In this document: positions 34,018 to 42,888 of the stretch, piece after piece
Position numbering within the stretch: the stretch's first letter is position 1
Layout: each line of letters begins with the position of its first letter
Assembly (NCBI RefSeq): GCF_004919105.1
Contig: NZ_STGK01000001.1
Span: 457,420 to 521,419, forward strand
DNA length: 64,000 nt
Origin: Nocardioides sp. GY 10113
Lineage (GTDB): Bacteria > Actinomycetota > Actinomycetes > Propionibacteriales > Nocardioidaceae
Direction: 5' to 3'
The notes under the pieces: generated by a model
The model's input: the letters and a program-made list of their open reading frames with translations, nothing else
Databases searched by the model: none
What the model was told of the DNA's origin: nothing
Program-made: the position numbers and the translations under genes

Positions 34018-35022
34018 TCAGGGCTCGCAGTCGGCCTCGGCCCACTCGCGCAGCCGCGTCACGTCGTACCGTGCGAGCTCCGGCACCACCGGCCGTCCGC
34101 CGAGTGAGAAGTAGGGCCGCGCGGTCGCCTCGCTGACCACCCACAACCGCCCCCGGTGGTACGACGTGCCCTCCGCGCCGGGCAGGAAGCCCAGCCGCCT
34201 CGCACCCGTGCGCAGCACGCCGCACCGGGTGGTCGACTGCACGAACCACGCCCGCGCCCGCCCGGCGCCGTCGAGGTCTGCCCAGAACGCACCTTGGGCG
34301 CTGTGCGGGGCACGGCTCACCCGGCTCGCCAGCTCCGCGGTCACGCTGGTCAGGCCGGGCTCGACCAGCGTGGCGGTGGGGTACCAGTGCACCGCCGCGG
34401 GGCGCCGCTCGCGGTAGCCGACCACGCCGAGGCGGCCACGCCCGTCGAGGATCAGCACGGACCCCCAGACGGGCGCCTCCAGCGCCCAGGAGCGTCGCAC
34501 CTCCAGCGTGCCCGGATCCAGCAGCCAGAGCCGGACCCGCTCGGCGAGCCACAACCCGTGCTCGTCGAGGGCCAGACCGCCGCCGTGGCGACACCGCGCG
34601 CCGGCGCCGCCGTCGGTCGGGCCCTCGACCAGTCCGCTGTCGGCCTCCCGCCGGCCGGTCCTCAGGTCCAGGCGCAGCACGCGGCAGAACTTGCCGCCGA
34701 CCGGGCCGTCGTCGTGGCCGCCGACCCAGGCGGTGCGGCCGCGCACCGCGAGGCCCTGCGGCACGAACGCCGCGCCGGCCGCGGCCTCGGCGCGGGTGGG
34801 CGGAAGCCAGGTGCCGGCGCACAGCGCGTGGTCGTTGGGCGTCGCGGCCAGGGGCGGATCGAGGTAGCCGGGCGCCCGCCCGGCGACCTCGGCGTACGCG
34901 ACCGGTCCGCAGCCGCGGGGCTCGGGGCTGCCGGGGGCCGAGGAGCAGCCCGCGACCAGGGCTGGGACCAGGGCGACCAACGCCGAGGCGGCGGCCCCGC
35001 GTCTCCTCCGTGTGAGGCGCAC
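34018..35022 (-). CDS. Secreted lipoprotein of unknown function, propeller-like
   Basis: A 334-residue lipoprotein: Arg-rich start, hydrophobic stretch ASALVALVPALVAGC with the lipidated Cys near residue 24. The mature region has repeated short beta units ending in Asp or Trp (RTAWVGGHDD, GLWLAERVRLWLLD, RLWVVSEATARPYFSLGG), suggesting a beta-propeller, but no family is recognised. GTG 35022 follows GGAGG. It sits in minus orientation between rpmG and hadA, a linkage that is usually close in actinobacteria, so it may be an insertion. Confidence 0.7.
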   Translation of the reverse strand: MRLTRRRRGAAASALVALVPALVAGCSSAPGSPEPRGCGPVAYAEVAGRAPGYLDPPLAATPNDHALCAGTWLPPTRAEAAAGAAFVPQGLAVRGRTAWVGGHDDGPVGGKFCRVLRLDLRTGRREADSGLVEGPTDGGAGARCRHGGGLALDEHGLWLAERVRLWLLDPGTLEVRRSWALEAPVWGSVLILDGRGRLGVVGYRERRPAAVHWYPTATLVEPGLTSVTAELASRVSRAPHSAQGAFWADLDGAGRARAWFVQSTTRCGVLRTGARRLGFLPGAEGTSYHRGRLWVVSEATARPYFSLGGRPVVPELARYDVTRLREWAEADCEP

Positions 35023-35061
35023 GATCCTCCCCCCTGCGCCCCGACCGCCTAGGGTGGGCAC

Positions 35062-35463
35062 GTGCCGATCGACTCCACGCTGGTCGGGAAGTCCTTCCCG
35101 CCGACCGCTCCGTACACCGTGACCGCCGAAGCCGTCGAGGACTTCGCTGCCGCCGTCGGGTCGTCCGACGGTAGCGGAGCGGTGCCGCCCACGTTCCCGA
35201 TCGTGGTCACCTTCCAGGCGATGCTGGCCTTCCTGGCCGCCGAGGAGGTCGAGCTCAGCCGGATCGTGCACGGCGACCAGAAGTTCACCTACCACCGCCC
35301 GGTCCGCGTCGGCGACGTGCTGACCGCCACGATGGAGGTCACCAAGCTCCGTCAGATCGGTGGCAACGACATCATCGCCACCACCAGCGAGATCACCGAC
35401 GAGGCCGGCGCGCCCGTCTGCACCACGACCGCCACCCTCGTCCACCGTGGAGGTGCGGCATGA
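35062..35463 (+). CDS. hadA: HadA-like (R)-hydratase/dehydratase subunit (FAS1-like N-terminal MaoC domain)
   Basis: A 133-residue hot-dog protein of the UPF0336/HadA type. GKSFPPTAPYTVTAEAVEDF opens the fold, with VPPTFPIVVTFQAM and FTYHRPVRVGDVLTAT behind it. In mycobacteria HadA pairs with HadB as the 3-hydroxyacyl-ACP dehydratase of FAS-II; outside mycolate makers the pair probably acts on shorter acyl chains. HadA is the substrate-stabilising, non-catalytic partner. GTG 35062 is the start, and its end overlaps hadB (ATGA). Confidence 0.88.
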   Translation: MPIDSTLVGKSFPPTAPYTVTAEAVEDFAAAVGSSDGSGAVPPTFPIVVTFQAMLAFLAAEEVELSRIVHGDQKFTYHRPVRVGDVLTATMEVTKLRQIGGNDIIATTSEITDEAGAPVCTTTATLVHRGGAA

Positions 35464-35867
35464 GCGCCCCGATCGAGCTGACCGAGGGCGCCACCCTGGC
35501 GCCCGTCGAGTACGACGTCGCCCGCGCCGACCTGGTCGCCTACGCCGCGGCGAGCGGCGACCACAACCCGATCCACCAGGACGAGGAGATCGCGCTCGCG
35601 GTCGGCCTGCCCGGGGTGATCGCGCACGGCATGTACACGATGGCCCTGGTCGGCCGCGCGGTCGCCGGGTGGACCGGTGGCGCCGAGGTGCTCGAGCTGG
35701 GCTGCAAGTTCACCGCTCCCGTGGTCGTGCCCGCCGAGGGCGCCGCGCGGGTGCGGGTGGCGGGCACCGTGAAGTCGGTCGAGGACGGCCGCGCCACGCT
35801 CGCCCTCGAGGTCACCTGCGCCGACGCCAAGGTGCTCGGTGCACCCAAGGCCGTCGTCCGTGCCTGA
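35460..35867 (+). CDS. hadB: HadB-like dehydratase, catalytic MaoC hot-dog subunit
   Basis: A 135-residue MaoC protein. The catalytic pair of R-specific hydratases is seen in ASGDHNPIHQDEEIA (Asp and His), with GVIAHGMYTMALVGRAV following. By homology it dehydrates (3R)-hydroxyacyl thioesters together with HadA. It overlaps hadA by 4 bp, and murB starts inside its last codons, so all three are probably co-transcribed. There is no hadC here. Confidence 0.92.
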   Translation: MSAPIELTEGATLAPVEYDVARADLVAYAAASGDHNPIHQDEEIALAVGLPGVIAHGMYTMALVGRAVAGWTGGAEVLELGCKFTAPVVVPAEGAARVRVAGTVKSVEDGRATLALEVTCADAKVLGAPKAVVRA

Positions 35868-36930
35868 GCACTCCGTTCCCGCCAGGCTGGCCGATCGCAC
35901 CACCCTCCGCCTCGGCGGACCCGCCGCAGCGCTGGTGACGGCGGCGACCGAGGACGAGATCATCGCCGCGGTCGACGCCCTCGACGCCGCGGGCACGCCG
36001 CTCCTGGTCCTCGGTGGCGGCAGCAACCTGGTCGTCGCCGACGAGGGCTTCGACGGCACCGTGGTCGCGCTCGGCGTGCCCGACCGCGACGCGGTGACGG
36101 TGACCGAGGAGTCCGGGCCCGACGACCACCACGTCGAGGTGACGGTCGCCGCGGGCGTCGTCTGGGACGACCTGGTCGCCCGGGCGGTGGCCGAGGGCTG
36201 GGTCGGCGTCGAGGCGCTCTCGGGCATCCCCGGCACGGTGGGCGCGACCCCGATCCAGAACGTCGGCGCCTACGGCCAGGAGGTCGCGCAGACGGTGCGC
36301 CGCGTCCGGGTCTGGGACCGGCGGCTGCGCGGCGTCCGCACCTTCGACGCGGCCGACTGTGCCTTCGGCTACCGCACCTCCCGGTTCAAGCGGGACCGGT
36401 TCGACGCGGCCGGCGGCCGCCACGTGGTGCTCTCGGTGACCTTCGGGTTCGCTCGGGGCGAGCTGTCGGCGCCGGTGGCGTACGCCGAGCTCGCCCGCTC
36501 GCTCGGCGTGGAGGTCGGCGCGAGCGCCCCGCTGGCCGAGGTTCGCGCCGCCGTCCTCGGGCTGCGCCGTGGCAAGGGCATGGTCCTCGACGCGGCCGAC
36601 CACGACACCTGGAGCGCGGGCTCGTTCTTCACCAACCCCGTGGTGGACCCGGCGCTCGTGCCCGAGGGGGCGCCGGCGTACCCGCAGCCGGACGGCACCG
36701 TGAAGACCAGCGCTGCCTGGCTGATCGACCACGCCGGCTACGCCAAGGGCTACCCCGGTGACGGGGGCACGGTGAGCCTGTCCACCAAGCACACGCTCGC
36801 GCTGACCAACCGCGGCGGCGCGGCGACCTCCGAGCTGCTGGCGCTGGCGCGCGAGATCCGCGACGGCGTCCTCGAGCGCTACGGGATCGAGCTGGAGAAC
36901 GAGCCGGTCACGCTGGGCTGCCAGCTCTGA
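35860..36930 (+). CDS. murB: UDP-N-acetylenolpyruvoylglucosamine reductase
   Basis: MurB makes UDP-N-acetylmuramic acid, the second step of peptidoglycan precursor synthesis, using FAD and NADPH. The 356 residues include TTLRLGGPAAALV, the FAD-binding VLGGGSNLVVADEGFDG, GIPGTVGATPIQNVGAYGQE, and the catalytic serine in AGSFFTNPVV. GTG 35860 lies 8 bp inside hadB; a longer reading to 35839 is possible but would deepen the overlap. The linkage hadAB-murB is common in this group. Confidence 0.94.
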   Translation: MPEHSVPARLADRTTLRLGGPAAALVTAATEDEIIAAVDALDAAGTPLLVLGGGSNLVVADEGFDGTVVALGVPDRDAVTVTEESGPDDHHVEVTVAAGVVWDDLVARAVAEGWVGVEALSGIPGTVGATPIQNVGAYGQEVAQTVRRVRVWDRRLRGVRTFDAADCAFGYRTSRFKRDRFDAAGGRHVVLSVTFGFARGELSAPVAYAELARSLGVEVGASAPLAEVRAAVLGLRRGKGMVLDAADHDTWSAGSFFTNPVVDPALVPEGAPAYPQPDGTVKTSAAWLIDHAGYAKGYPGDGGTVSLSTKHTLALTNRGGAATSELLALAREIRDGVLERYGIELENEPVTLGCQL

Positions 36931-36978
36931 CGCTGCGGGCCCCGAGGCTGCGGGCCCCGAGCTGCGCGGCAGCGACCC

Positions 36979-37374
36979 TCAGCGCGCCATCACGCGCATC
37001 AGGTCGTCCAGGCCGCCGGTCTCCCTGAGCCCGACGAAGAACAGGGCGAGGAAGACGGCGACCGCCGCCGCGGCCAGGAGGAACAGCACGGTGCCGACGA
37101 TCCCGGTGACCAGGCCGGTGGTGGCCAGGCCGGCGCCGGACCAGCGCCACGGCTCGCGCCGGATCTCGCGGCCCGCGCGGGCGCCGAGCCAGATCGCGAA
37201 CGGCCCGCAGAGGCCGCCGGGCAGCGTCACGGCCACGCTGCAGGAGAGGATCATCGAGGCGATGCTGACGATGCCCAGCACCATCGCGGTGACCGCCTGG
37301 GGGTGGGTCGGCGGCGCGCCCACCCACGGTGGCGGCGGATGGTGCGGCGGGGGAGCAGTCCCGGGGTCGGTCAC
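36979..37374 (-). CDS. DUF4190 family small membrane protein
   Basis: A 131-residue protein with a Pro/His-rich cytoplasmic head (residues 1-25) and a DUF4190-type core: AVTAMVLGIVSIASMILSC, a short loop, and a second and third hydrophobic stretch (TGLVTGIVGTVLFLLAAAAV). Function is unknown. Its ATG overlaps the stop of add (ATGA), so it is the second gene of that minus-strand unit and convergent to murB. Two GCTGCGGGCCCCGAG-like copies lie between it and murB. Confidence 0.75.
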   Translation of the reverse strand: MTDPGTAPPPHHPPPPWVGAPPTHPQAVTAMVLGIVSIASMILSCSVAVTLPGGLCGPFAIWLGARAGREIRREPWRWSGAGLATTGLVTGIVGTVLFLLAAAAVAVFLALFFVGLRETGGLDDLMRVMAR

Positions 37375-38411
37375 CCCGGCACCCTAGTGGGCGGAGCGGC
37401 CAGCCAGGCGTCGATGTCGGACTCCGCGGCGGCCCGGACCTCCGCGGGTGCCCGGGAGGCGCGCAGGGACATCCGGGCGAGGTCGGCCATGGCGCCGTCG
37501 GAGAGGTCGTGAGCCGCCCGCATCGTCGCGTACTGGCCGGCCAGCCGGGAGCCGAAGAGCAGGGGGTCGTCCGCGCCGAGGGCGACCGTCAGGCCCGCCT
37601 CGAGCAGCGTCGGCAGCGGCACCGAGGTCAGGTCGGAGTAGACGCCGAGCGCGACGTTGGAGACCGGGCAGACCTCGAGGGCGACGCCGGCCTCGGCCAG
37701 CCGGTCGAGCAGCGCCGGGTCCTCCGCCGCCCGTACGCCGTGGCCCAGCCGCTGTGCGCCCAGGTAGTCCAGGCACGTGCGGATGTGGTCGGGCCCGCGC
37801 AGCTCCCCGCCGTGCGGCGCGAGCAGCAGCCCCGCGCGCTCGGCGATCGCGAAGGCGCCGGCGAACTCCTCGGTGCGTCCGCGGCGCTCGTCGTTGGAGA
37901 GGCCGAAGCCGACCACGCCGCGGTCGGCGTACTGGGCGGCCAGGCGGGCCAGGGTGCGCGCGTCCAGCGGGTGCCGGGTGCGGTTCGCGGCGATCACGAC
38001 CGCGATCGGCAGCCCGGTCAGGGCCGTGGCCTCCCGGGTGGCATCGAGGACGAGGTCGGTGAACGCGGTGATGCCGCCGAAGCGCGCGCCGTACCCGCTC
38101 GGGTCGACCTGGATCTCGAGCCAGCGACTGCCGTCGGCGACGTCGTCCTCGGCGGCCTCGCGCACCAGGCGGCGTACGTCGTCGGGGGTGCGCAGCACGG
38201 AGCGGGCGATGTCGTAGAGGCGCTGGAACCGGAACCAGCCCTTCTCGTCGGCCGCCGAGAGCCGGGGCGGCCACTCCGAGACCAGCAGGTCGGGGAGCGC
38301 GATCCCGTCGCGCTCGGCCAGCTCCAGCAACGTGGCGTGCCGCATCGACCCGGTGAAGTGCAGGTGCAGGTGTGCTTTGGGCAGTCGACGCAGGTCCCGC
38401 GGTTCAGTCAT
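37371..38411 (-). CDS. add: Adenosine deaminase-family protein
   Basis: A 346-residue metal-dependent deaminase. Zinc ligands are visible in KAHLHLHFTG (two His); LLAPHGGELRGPDH carries the catalytic Glu and RLGHGVRA follows. GADDPLLFGS supplies the active-site aspartates. The HGGE form differs slightly from HAGE in classical adenosine deaminase, so a related purine or aminodeoxyfutalosine-type substrate cannot be excluded. ATG 38411 is chosen. It is divergent from tRNA-Trp/secE. Confidence 0.88.
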   Translation of the reverse strand: MTEPRDLRRLPKAHLHLHFTGSMRHATLLELAERDGIALPDLLVSEWPPRLSAADEKGWFRFQRLYDIARSVLRTPDDVRRLVREAAEDDVADGSRWLEIQVDPSGYGARFGGITAFTDLVLDATREATALTGLPIAVVIAANRTRHPLDARTLARLAAQYADRGVVGFGLSNDERRGRTEEFAGAFAIAERAGLLLAPHGGELRGPDHIRTCLDYLGAQRLGHGVRAAEDPALLDRLAEAGVALEVCPVSNVALGVYSDLTSVPLPTLLEAGLTVALGADDPLLFGSRLAGQYATMRAAHDLSDGAMADLARMSLRASRAPAEVRAAAESDIDAWLAAPPTRVPG

Positions 38412-38503
38412 GGTCGCCACATCTTGGCACGCGGCCGGGAACGCGCCGGGAACGCGCCGGGCTCCGCGCCGGTGGGCGCCGGGACACTCCGGGGACCCTC
38501 GGA

Positions 38504-38534
38504 TTGGTGACCCGTTGGCCGGTGTGCGTAGACT
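38504..38534 (+). promoter_or_regulatory. Weak candidate promoter for tRNA-Trp/secE/nusG
   Basis: TAGACT (38529-38534) resembles a -10 box; TTGGTG (38504-38509) is 19 bp upstream, which is wide. The tRNA begins 75 bases later. No better candidate was seen in this gap. Confidence 0.3.
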
Positions 38535-38609
38535 CCACCCCTGGTGGCTTTCCCCCATGATGAGTCGCGCCCGTGAACCCGGGCTCGAAGCATCGGGAAG
38601 GACACGCGG

Positions 38610-38682
38610 AGGGCACTAGCTCAACTGGCAGAGCATCGGTCTCCAAAACCGAAGGTTGGGGGTTCAAGTCCCTCGTGCCCTG
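38610..38682 (+). tRNA. trpT: tRNA-Trp (CCA anticodon)
   Basis: AGGGCAC (38610-38616) pairs with GTGCCCT (38675-38681); the discriminator is G. The loop CTCCAAA between CGGT and ACCG gives anticodon CCA. The T-loop is GGTTCAAGTCC. CCA is not encoded. tRNA-Trp just before secE is a conserved actinobacterial linkage. Confidence 0.96.
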
Positions 38683-38741
38683 CAAAACTGACAACGAAGG
38701 CAAACGGCTCACATGTCGTGACGCATGGAGAGGGTGAGGAC

Positions 38742-39005
38742 GTGTCGGACACGCCTGCAGTCCACGGCCAGAAGGATGGCCGGTCGGGCAGCAACCACCC
38801 CGAGAAGCGCACCGGCCCGGTGACGTTCTACCGCCAGGTGGTCGCCGAGCTGCGCAAGGTGGTCTACCCCACCCGTGACCAGCTGGTCACGTACTTCCTG
38901 GTGGTCGTCACCTTCGTGCTGGTGATGATCGCGCTCGTCTCGCTGCTCGACCTGGGTCTGGGCAAGCTGGCGTTCGCGGTGTTCACCGGCGCCGACGACA
39001 TCTGA
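38742..39005 (+). CDS. secE: Preprotein translocase subunit SecE
   Basis: SecE clamps the SecY channel in the membrane. The 87-residue protein has a polar head, the amphipathic SecE motif [20 protein letters not shown] and one C-terminal helix ([20 protein letters not shown]). GTG 38742 is chosen because GAGGGTGAGGA lies immediately upstream; an earlier GTG at 38718 has no ribosome site. nusG follows 56 bp later. Confidence 0.95.
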   Translation: MSDTPAVHGQKDGRSGSNHPEKRTGPVTFYRQVVAELRKVVYPTRDQLVTYFLVVVTFVLVMIALVSLLDLGLGKLAFAVFTGADDI

Positions 39006-39061
39006 TCGGCGATGCTGACCAGCGCAGTCGTGACCAATTCCCGCAAGTGATGGAGCAACAC

Positions 39062-39865
39062 GTGTCGGACCAGTACGACCCGGAGATCGACGGCGACGAG
39101 GCTGTCGCTACCGAGGAGACGGGTACCGAGGACGTCGTCGAGGCGGCTGACGAGGCGACCCTGGACGAGACCGAGGGCCTGGACGAGGCCGACTCTGACG
39201 AGGACGGCGCGGACGAGGACGGCGCGGACGAGGTCGACGGCGACGACGACCCGCTCGAGCAGTTCCGCCGCGACCTGTGGCTCAAGCCGGGCGAGTGGTA
39301 CGTCGTGCACACGTACTCCGGCATGGAGAACCGGGTCAAGCAGAACCTGGAGAACCGGATCCACTCCCTCAATATGGAGGACTACATCTACGAGGTGGTC
39401 GTCCCTGAGGAGGAGGTTGCGCAGATCAAGAACGGTCAGCGCAAGATGGTCAAGCAGCGTCGCTACGCCAGCTACCTGCTGGTCCGCATGGACCTGACCG
39501 ACGAGTCCTGGTCGGCCGTGCGCAACACCCCGTCGGTGACCGGCTTCGTCGGCCACAGCCACCAGCCGGTGCCGCTGACCATCGACGAGGTCGTCAACTG
39601 GCTGCGCCCGACGCTGGAGGCCGCGGCCCCGGTCGAGGCCGCGTCGGCGACCGCGGAGACGCCCGCCGCCGCCGCGAAGAAGCCGATCGAGGTCATGGAC
39701 TTCGCCGTCTCGGACTCCGTGATGGTGGTCGACGGCCCGTTCGCCACGCTGCACGCGACCATCACCGAGATCAACGCCGAGGCCCAGCGGGTCAAGGCGC
39801 TGGTCGAGATCTTCGGCCGCGAGACCCCGGTGGAGCTGAGCTTCAGCCAGATCCAGCGCGTCTGA
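39062..39865 (+). CDS. nusG: Transcription termination/antitermination protein NusG
   Basis: NusG binds RNA polymerase to control elongation and couples it to ribosomes or Rho. The 267-residue protein has the NGN domain (about 75-190: [20 protein letters not shown]) and the C-terminal KOW domain ([19 protein letters not shown]). Before them is an acidic, low-complexity tail of about 65 residues built from Asp, Glu, Ala and Gly, absent from E. coli NusG. GTG 39062 is preferred because GGAG lies 6 bases upstream; GTG 39047 and ATG 39050 are alternatives. Confidence 0.94.
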   Translation: MSDQYDPEIDGDEAVATEETGTEDVVEAADEATLDETEGLDEADSDEDGADEDGADEVDGDDDPLEQFRRDLWLKPGEWYVVHTYSGMENRVKQNLENRIHSLNMEDYIYEVVVPEEEVAQIKNGQRKMVKQRRYASYLLVRMDLTDESWSAVRNTPSVTGFVGHSHQPVPLTIDEVVNWLRPTLEAAAPVEAASATAETPAAAAKKPIEVMDFAVSDSVMVVDGPFATLHATITEINAEAQRVKALVEIFGRETPVELSFSQIQRV

Positions 39866-39886
39866 CGCCGTGCCGATCCTCCGACG

Positions 39887-39921
39887 CGGGTCGGCAGTCC
39901 CTCGGGGCTGTCGGCCCGTTT
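39887..39921 (+). terminator. Terminator after nusG
   Basis: CGGGTCGGCAGTCCC (39887-39901) pairs with 39904-39918, with G-U wobbles; the top opens to form the loop. TTT follows. It lies 21 bases after the nusG stop, so rplK-rplA may use their own promoter in the remaining 140 bases. Confidence 0.65.
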
Positions 39922-40065
39922 CGCTTGCCCGCACCGCTCGTCGCCGATTCGCCGTACGGGCCGATCGCGAGGAGAATGTCCGGGTTGCCCCGAGTCAGTG
40001 GGGGCGACGAAGGTGGCAGAGGGCGCAGGTCCTCGTCATGACCACGAGAAGAAAGAGAACTGAGC

Positions 40066-40497
40066 ATGCCTCCCAAGAAGAAGATCGCAGCACTCGTCAA
40101 GGTGCAGCTGCAGGCCGGTGCCGCCACCCCGGCTCCGCCGGTCGGTACCGCCCTCGGTCCGCACGGCGTCAACATCATGGAGTTCTGCAAGGCGTACAAC
40201 GCCCAGACGGAGTCCATGCGCGGCAACGTGATCCCGGTCGAGATCACCATCTACGAAGACCGCTCCTTCACCTTCATCACGAAGACCCCGCCGGCCGCTG
40301 AGCTGATCAAGAAGGCCGCCGGTCTGAAGAAGGGCTCGGGCGTCCCGCACAAGGAGAAGGTCGGCAAGCTGACCAAGGACCAGGTGCGCGAGATCGCCAC
40401 GACCAAGATGCCTGACCTGAACGCCAACGACATCGACGCCGCCATGAAGATCGTGGAGGGCACCGCCCGCTCCATGGGCGTCACCGTCGAGGCCTGA
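40066..40497 (+). CDS. rplK: 50S ribosomal protein L11
   Basis: L11 forms the GTPase-associated centre of the 50S subunit with 23S rRNA and L10/L7-L12. The 143 residues match the family: [20 protein letters not shown] with the conserved proline-rich linker, and the C-terminal RNA-binding domain [20 protein letters not shown]. The ribosome site AGAAAGAGAA precedes ATG 40066. rplA follows 65 bp later, the usual pair. Confidence 0.97.
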   Translation: MPPKKKIAALVKVQLQAGAATPAPPVGTALGPHGVNIMEFCKAYNAQTESMRGNVIPVEITIYEDRSFTFITKTPPAAELIKKAAGLKKGSGVPHKEKVGKLTKDQVREIATTKMPDLNANDIDAAMKIVEGTARSMGVTVEA

Positions 40498-40562
40498 CCC
40501 ACTGTGGGAGAGCCGCGCTGGCTCGTTAACCACATCTCCTGATCTACACCTAAGGACCACTC

Positions 40563-41282
40563 ATGCAGCGCAGCAAGACCTACCGCGCGGCGGCCGAGCA
40601 GTTCGACAAGAACGAGCTCTACGCCCCGCTGGCCGCGATCAAGATCGCGAAGACCACCAGCAAGAAGAAGTTCGACGAGACCGTGGACGTCGTCATGCGT
40701 CTCGGCGTCGACCCCCGCAAGGCGGACCAGATGGTGCGCGGCACCGTCAACCTGCCGCACGGCACCGGTAAGACCGCCCGCGTCCTCGTGTTCGCCGTGG
40801 CGGACAAGGCCGAGGCCGCCCGCGCCGCCGGTGCGGACGAGGTCGGTGGCGACGAGCTCATCGAGAAGGTGGCCGGCGGCTACCTCGACTTCGACGCCGT
40901 GGTCGCGACCCCGGACATGATGGGCAAGGTCGGCCGCCTCGGTCGCGTGCTCGGCCCCCGTGGCCTCATGCCGAACCCGAAGACCGGCACCGTCACCCCG
41001 GACCCGGCCAAGGCCGTGACCGACATCAAGGGTGGAAAGATCGAGTTCCGGGTCGACCGGCACGCGAACCTCCACTTCATCATCGGCAAGGCGTCCTTCT
41101 CCGAGACCCAGCTCGCGGAGAACTACGCGGCGGCGCTCGAGGAGGTGCTGCGGCTCAAGCCGTCCAGCTCCAAGGGCCGCTACCTGAAGAAGGTCACCGT
41201 CTCCACGACCATGGGCCCCGGCGTCCAGGTCGACCCGAACCGCATCAAGAACGTCGCGGTCGAGGACGAGGCGACTGCCTGA
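40563..41282 (+). CDS. rplA: 50S ribosomal protein L1
   Basis: L1 builds the mobile stalk at the ribosomal exit site and represses its own operon by binding mRNA in many bacteria. The 239-residue protein has the L1 signatures [20 protein letters not shown] and [26 protein letters not shown] lies 5 bases before ATG 40563. A strong terminator follows, closing the rplK-rplA unit. Confidence 0.97.
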   Translation: MQRSKTYRAAAEQFDKNELYAPLAAIKIAKTTSKKKFDETVDVVMRLGVDPRKADQMVRGTVNLPHGTGKTARVLVFAVADKAEAARAAGADEVGGDELIEKVAGGYLDFDAVVATPDMMGKVGRLGRVLGPRGLMPNPKTGTVTPDPAKAVTDIKGGKIEFRVDRHANLHFIIGKASFSETQLAENYAAALEEVLRLKPSSSKGRYLKKVTVSTTMGPGVQVDPNRIKNVAVEDEATA

Positions 41283-41301
41283 TCCACGCCCCGGCGTACG
41301 A

Positions 41302-41337
41302 CGAAGCCCCGGTCACCGTGAGGTGGCCGGGGCTTCG
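41302..41337. terminator. Strong terminator after rplA
   Basis: A 16-bp stem (41302-41317 with 41322-41337, one G-U pair) around the loop GTGA, 19 bases after the rplA stop. The stem is GC-rich (CGAAGCCCCGG...). The facing gene on the minus strand ends at 41478, so the hairpin may serve both directions. Confidence 0.85.
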
Positions 41338-41359
41338 CGCATTCCCGGCGCAACCACGA

Positions 41360-41425
41360 CGGCCGAGTGGGTGGAGAGCCCCGGCCGAGTGGGTGGAGAG
41401 CGCCGGCCGAACGGGTTGGAAGCAC
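41360..41425. repeat. 22-bp tandem repeat, three units, plus an inverted partial copy
   Basis: Units 41360-41381 and 41382-41403 are nearly identical (CGGCCGAGTGGGTGGAGAGC then CC or GC). The third, 41404-41425, is degenerate (CGGCCGAACGGGTTGGAAGC). The dyad CGGTCGA...TCGACCG follows, and an inverted copy, GCTTCCCACCCACTCGGC, lies at 41450-41467. The array fills the gap between convergent rplA and the aminotransferase gene. Confidence 0.8.
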
Positions 41426-41477
41426 CGGTCGACCGGCCTACTCGACCGGCGCTTCCCACCCACTCGGCAGATGGGTG

Positions 41478-42767
41478 TCAGGCGGTCAGCTGCTCCAGCG
41501 CCGCCAGCTCGACGCACACCGCCACGCCGGCCATCGCGGTGACCACGTCGTCCAGGGACGGGAACGTCGGCGCCAGCCGGATGTTGCGGTCGTCGGGGTC
41601 GTTGCCGTGCGGGAACGCCGAGCCCGCCGGCGTCAGCGCGATGCCGGCCTCCTTGGCGAGCTGGACGACCCGCGACGCGGTGCCGTCGAGGACGTTGAGG
41701 TCCACGAAGTACCCGCCGACGGGGTCGCTCCAGGTGGCGATCCCGAGTCCGGCCAGCCGCGACCCGAGCGCCTCCTGGACCGCGGCGAACTTCGGCGCGA
41801 TCAGGTCGCGGTGCTTGCGCATGTGGGCGCGCACGCCGTCGGCGTCGCCGAAGAACTCGACGTGCCGCAGCTGGTTGACCTTGTCCGGGCCGATCGAGGC
41901 GAACCCGAGGCGGGCCAGGTACCAGGCGCGGTTCTCCGCCGAGGCGGCCAGGCAGGCGACGCCGGAGCCGGCGTAGGTGATCTTGGAGGTCGAGGCGAAC
42001 ATGATCACCCGGTTGGGGTGACCCGAGGCCGCGGCCAGGCCGAGGGCGTCGGCGCTCTTGGTCTCCACGTCGGTGAGGTGGTGGACGGCGTAGGCGTTGT
42101 CCCACAGGATCCGGAAGTCCGGCGCCGCGGTCGGCATCGCCATCAGCTCGGCGGCGACCTCCGCCGAGCACACCGAGCCGGTCGGGTTCGCGTACGTCGG
42201 CACGATCCACATGCCCTTGACGCTCGGGTCGTCGGAGACGAGCGCCTTGACCGCGGCCACGTCCGGACCGTCCTCGTTCATCGGCACGGTGACCATCTCG
42301 ATGCCCAGCTCGGCGAGCATGGTGAAGTGCCGGTCGTAACCGGGGACCGGGCAGATGAACTTCACCACGGGCTCCTGCGACCACGGCCGCGGCGAGTCCG
42401 GGGCGCCGGCCAGCAGCAGCCAGGTCACCACCTGGTACATCATCGTCAGGCTCGAGTTGCCGCCGACCACGACCTGCCCCGGGTCCACGCCGAGCAGGTC
42501 GGCGAAGATCTCCCGCATCTCCGGCAGGCCGTCGAGGCCGCCGTAGTTGCGTACGTCGACGCCGGCGCGGTCCTTCGTCGAGGTCGGCAGCTGCAGCAGG
42601 CCGTCGGAGAGGTCGAGCTGGTCGCTGCCCGGCTTGCCGCGGGTCAGGTCGAGCTTGAGGCCTCGCTCGACCAGCGCGGCGTAGTCGGTGCGGGCGGTCT
42701 GCAGACGGGCCGCCAGCTCCTCGGTGGACAGTTCGGTCAACGGCGTCGTCGGCGTGGAGGAGGTCAC
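41478..42767 (-). CDS. Aminotransferase class I/II, probable subgroup Ic aspartate aminotransferase
   Basis: A 429-residue PLP enzyme. The Schiff-base lysine is in FASTSKITYAGSG; NYGGLDGLPEMREIFADLLG, YANPTGSVCS and the C-terminal NIRLAPTFPS (substrate-carboxylate Arg) fit fold-type I. The opening LKLDLTRGKPGSDQLDLSDG is typical of the actinobacterial group that contains the Corynebacterium aspartate aminotransferase. Substrate is inferred. GTG 42767 is used. It faces rplA and is divergent from rplJ, a frequent gene in this ribosomal neighbourhood. Confidence 0.87.
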   Translation of the reverse strand: MTSSTPTTPLTELSTEELAARLQTARTDYAALVERGLKLDLTRGKPGSDQLDLSDGLLQLPTSTKDRAGVDVRNYGGLDGLPEMREIFADLLGVDPGQVVVGGNSSLTMMYQVVTWLLLAGAPDSPRPWSQEPVVKFICPVPGYDRHFTMLAELGIEMVTVPMNEDGPDVAAVKALVSDDPSVKGMWIVPTYANPTGSVCSAEVAAELMAMPTAAPDFRILWDNAYAVHHLTDVETKSADALGLAAASGHPNRVIMFASTSKITYAGSGVACLAASAENRAWYLARLGFASIGPDKVNQLRHVEFFGDADGVRAHMRKHRDLIAPKFAAVQEALGSRLAGLGIATWSDPVGGYFVDLNVLDGTASRVVQLAKEAGIALTPAGSAFPHGNDPDDRNIRLAPTFPSLDDVVTAMAGVAVCVELAALEQLTA

Positions 42768-42888
42768 GGGACCATCGTGCCAAGTTCCGCGCGATCCCGC
42801 GCGCGCGGGTCCGCCCGCGGACGGTACGACGGGCCTCGGCGATTTGGGTGCAGGCGCTCCCGTGTGTCAATCTGTTGCCTGTAACCAG

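Noticed and set aside
36931..36978. Repeated GCTGCGGGCCCCGAG-like words between murB and the DUF4190 gene as a repeat-family member
   Set aside because: Only two short copies, no similarity to the 22-bp units, and no stable stem.
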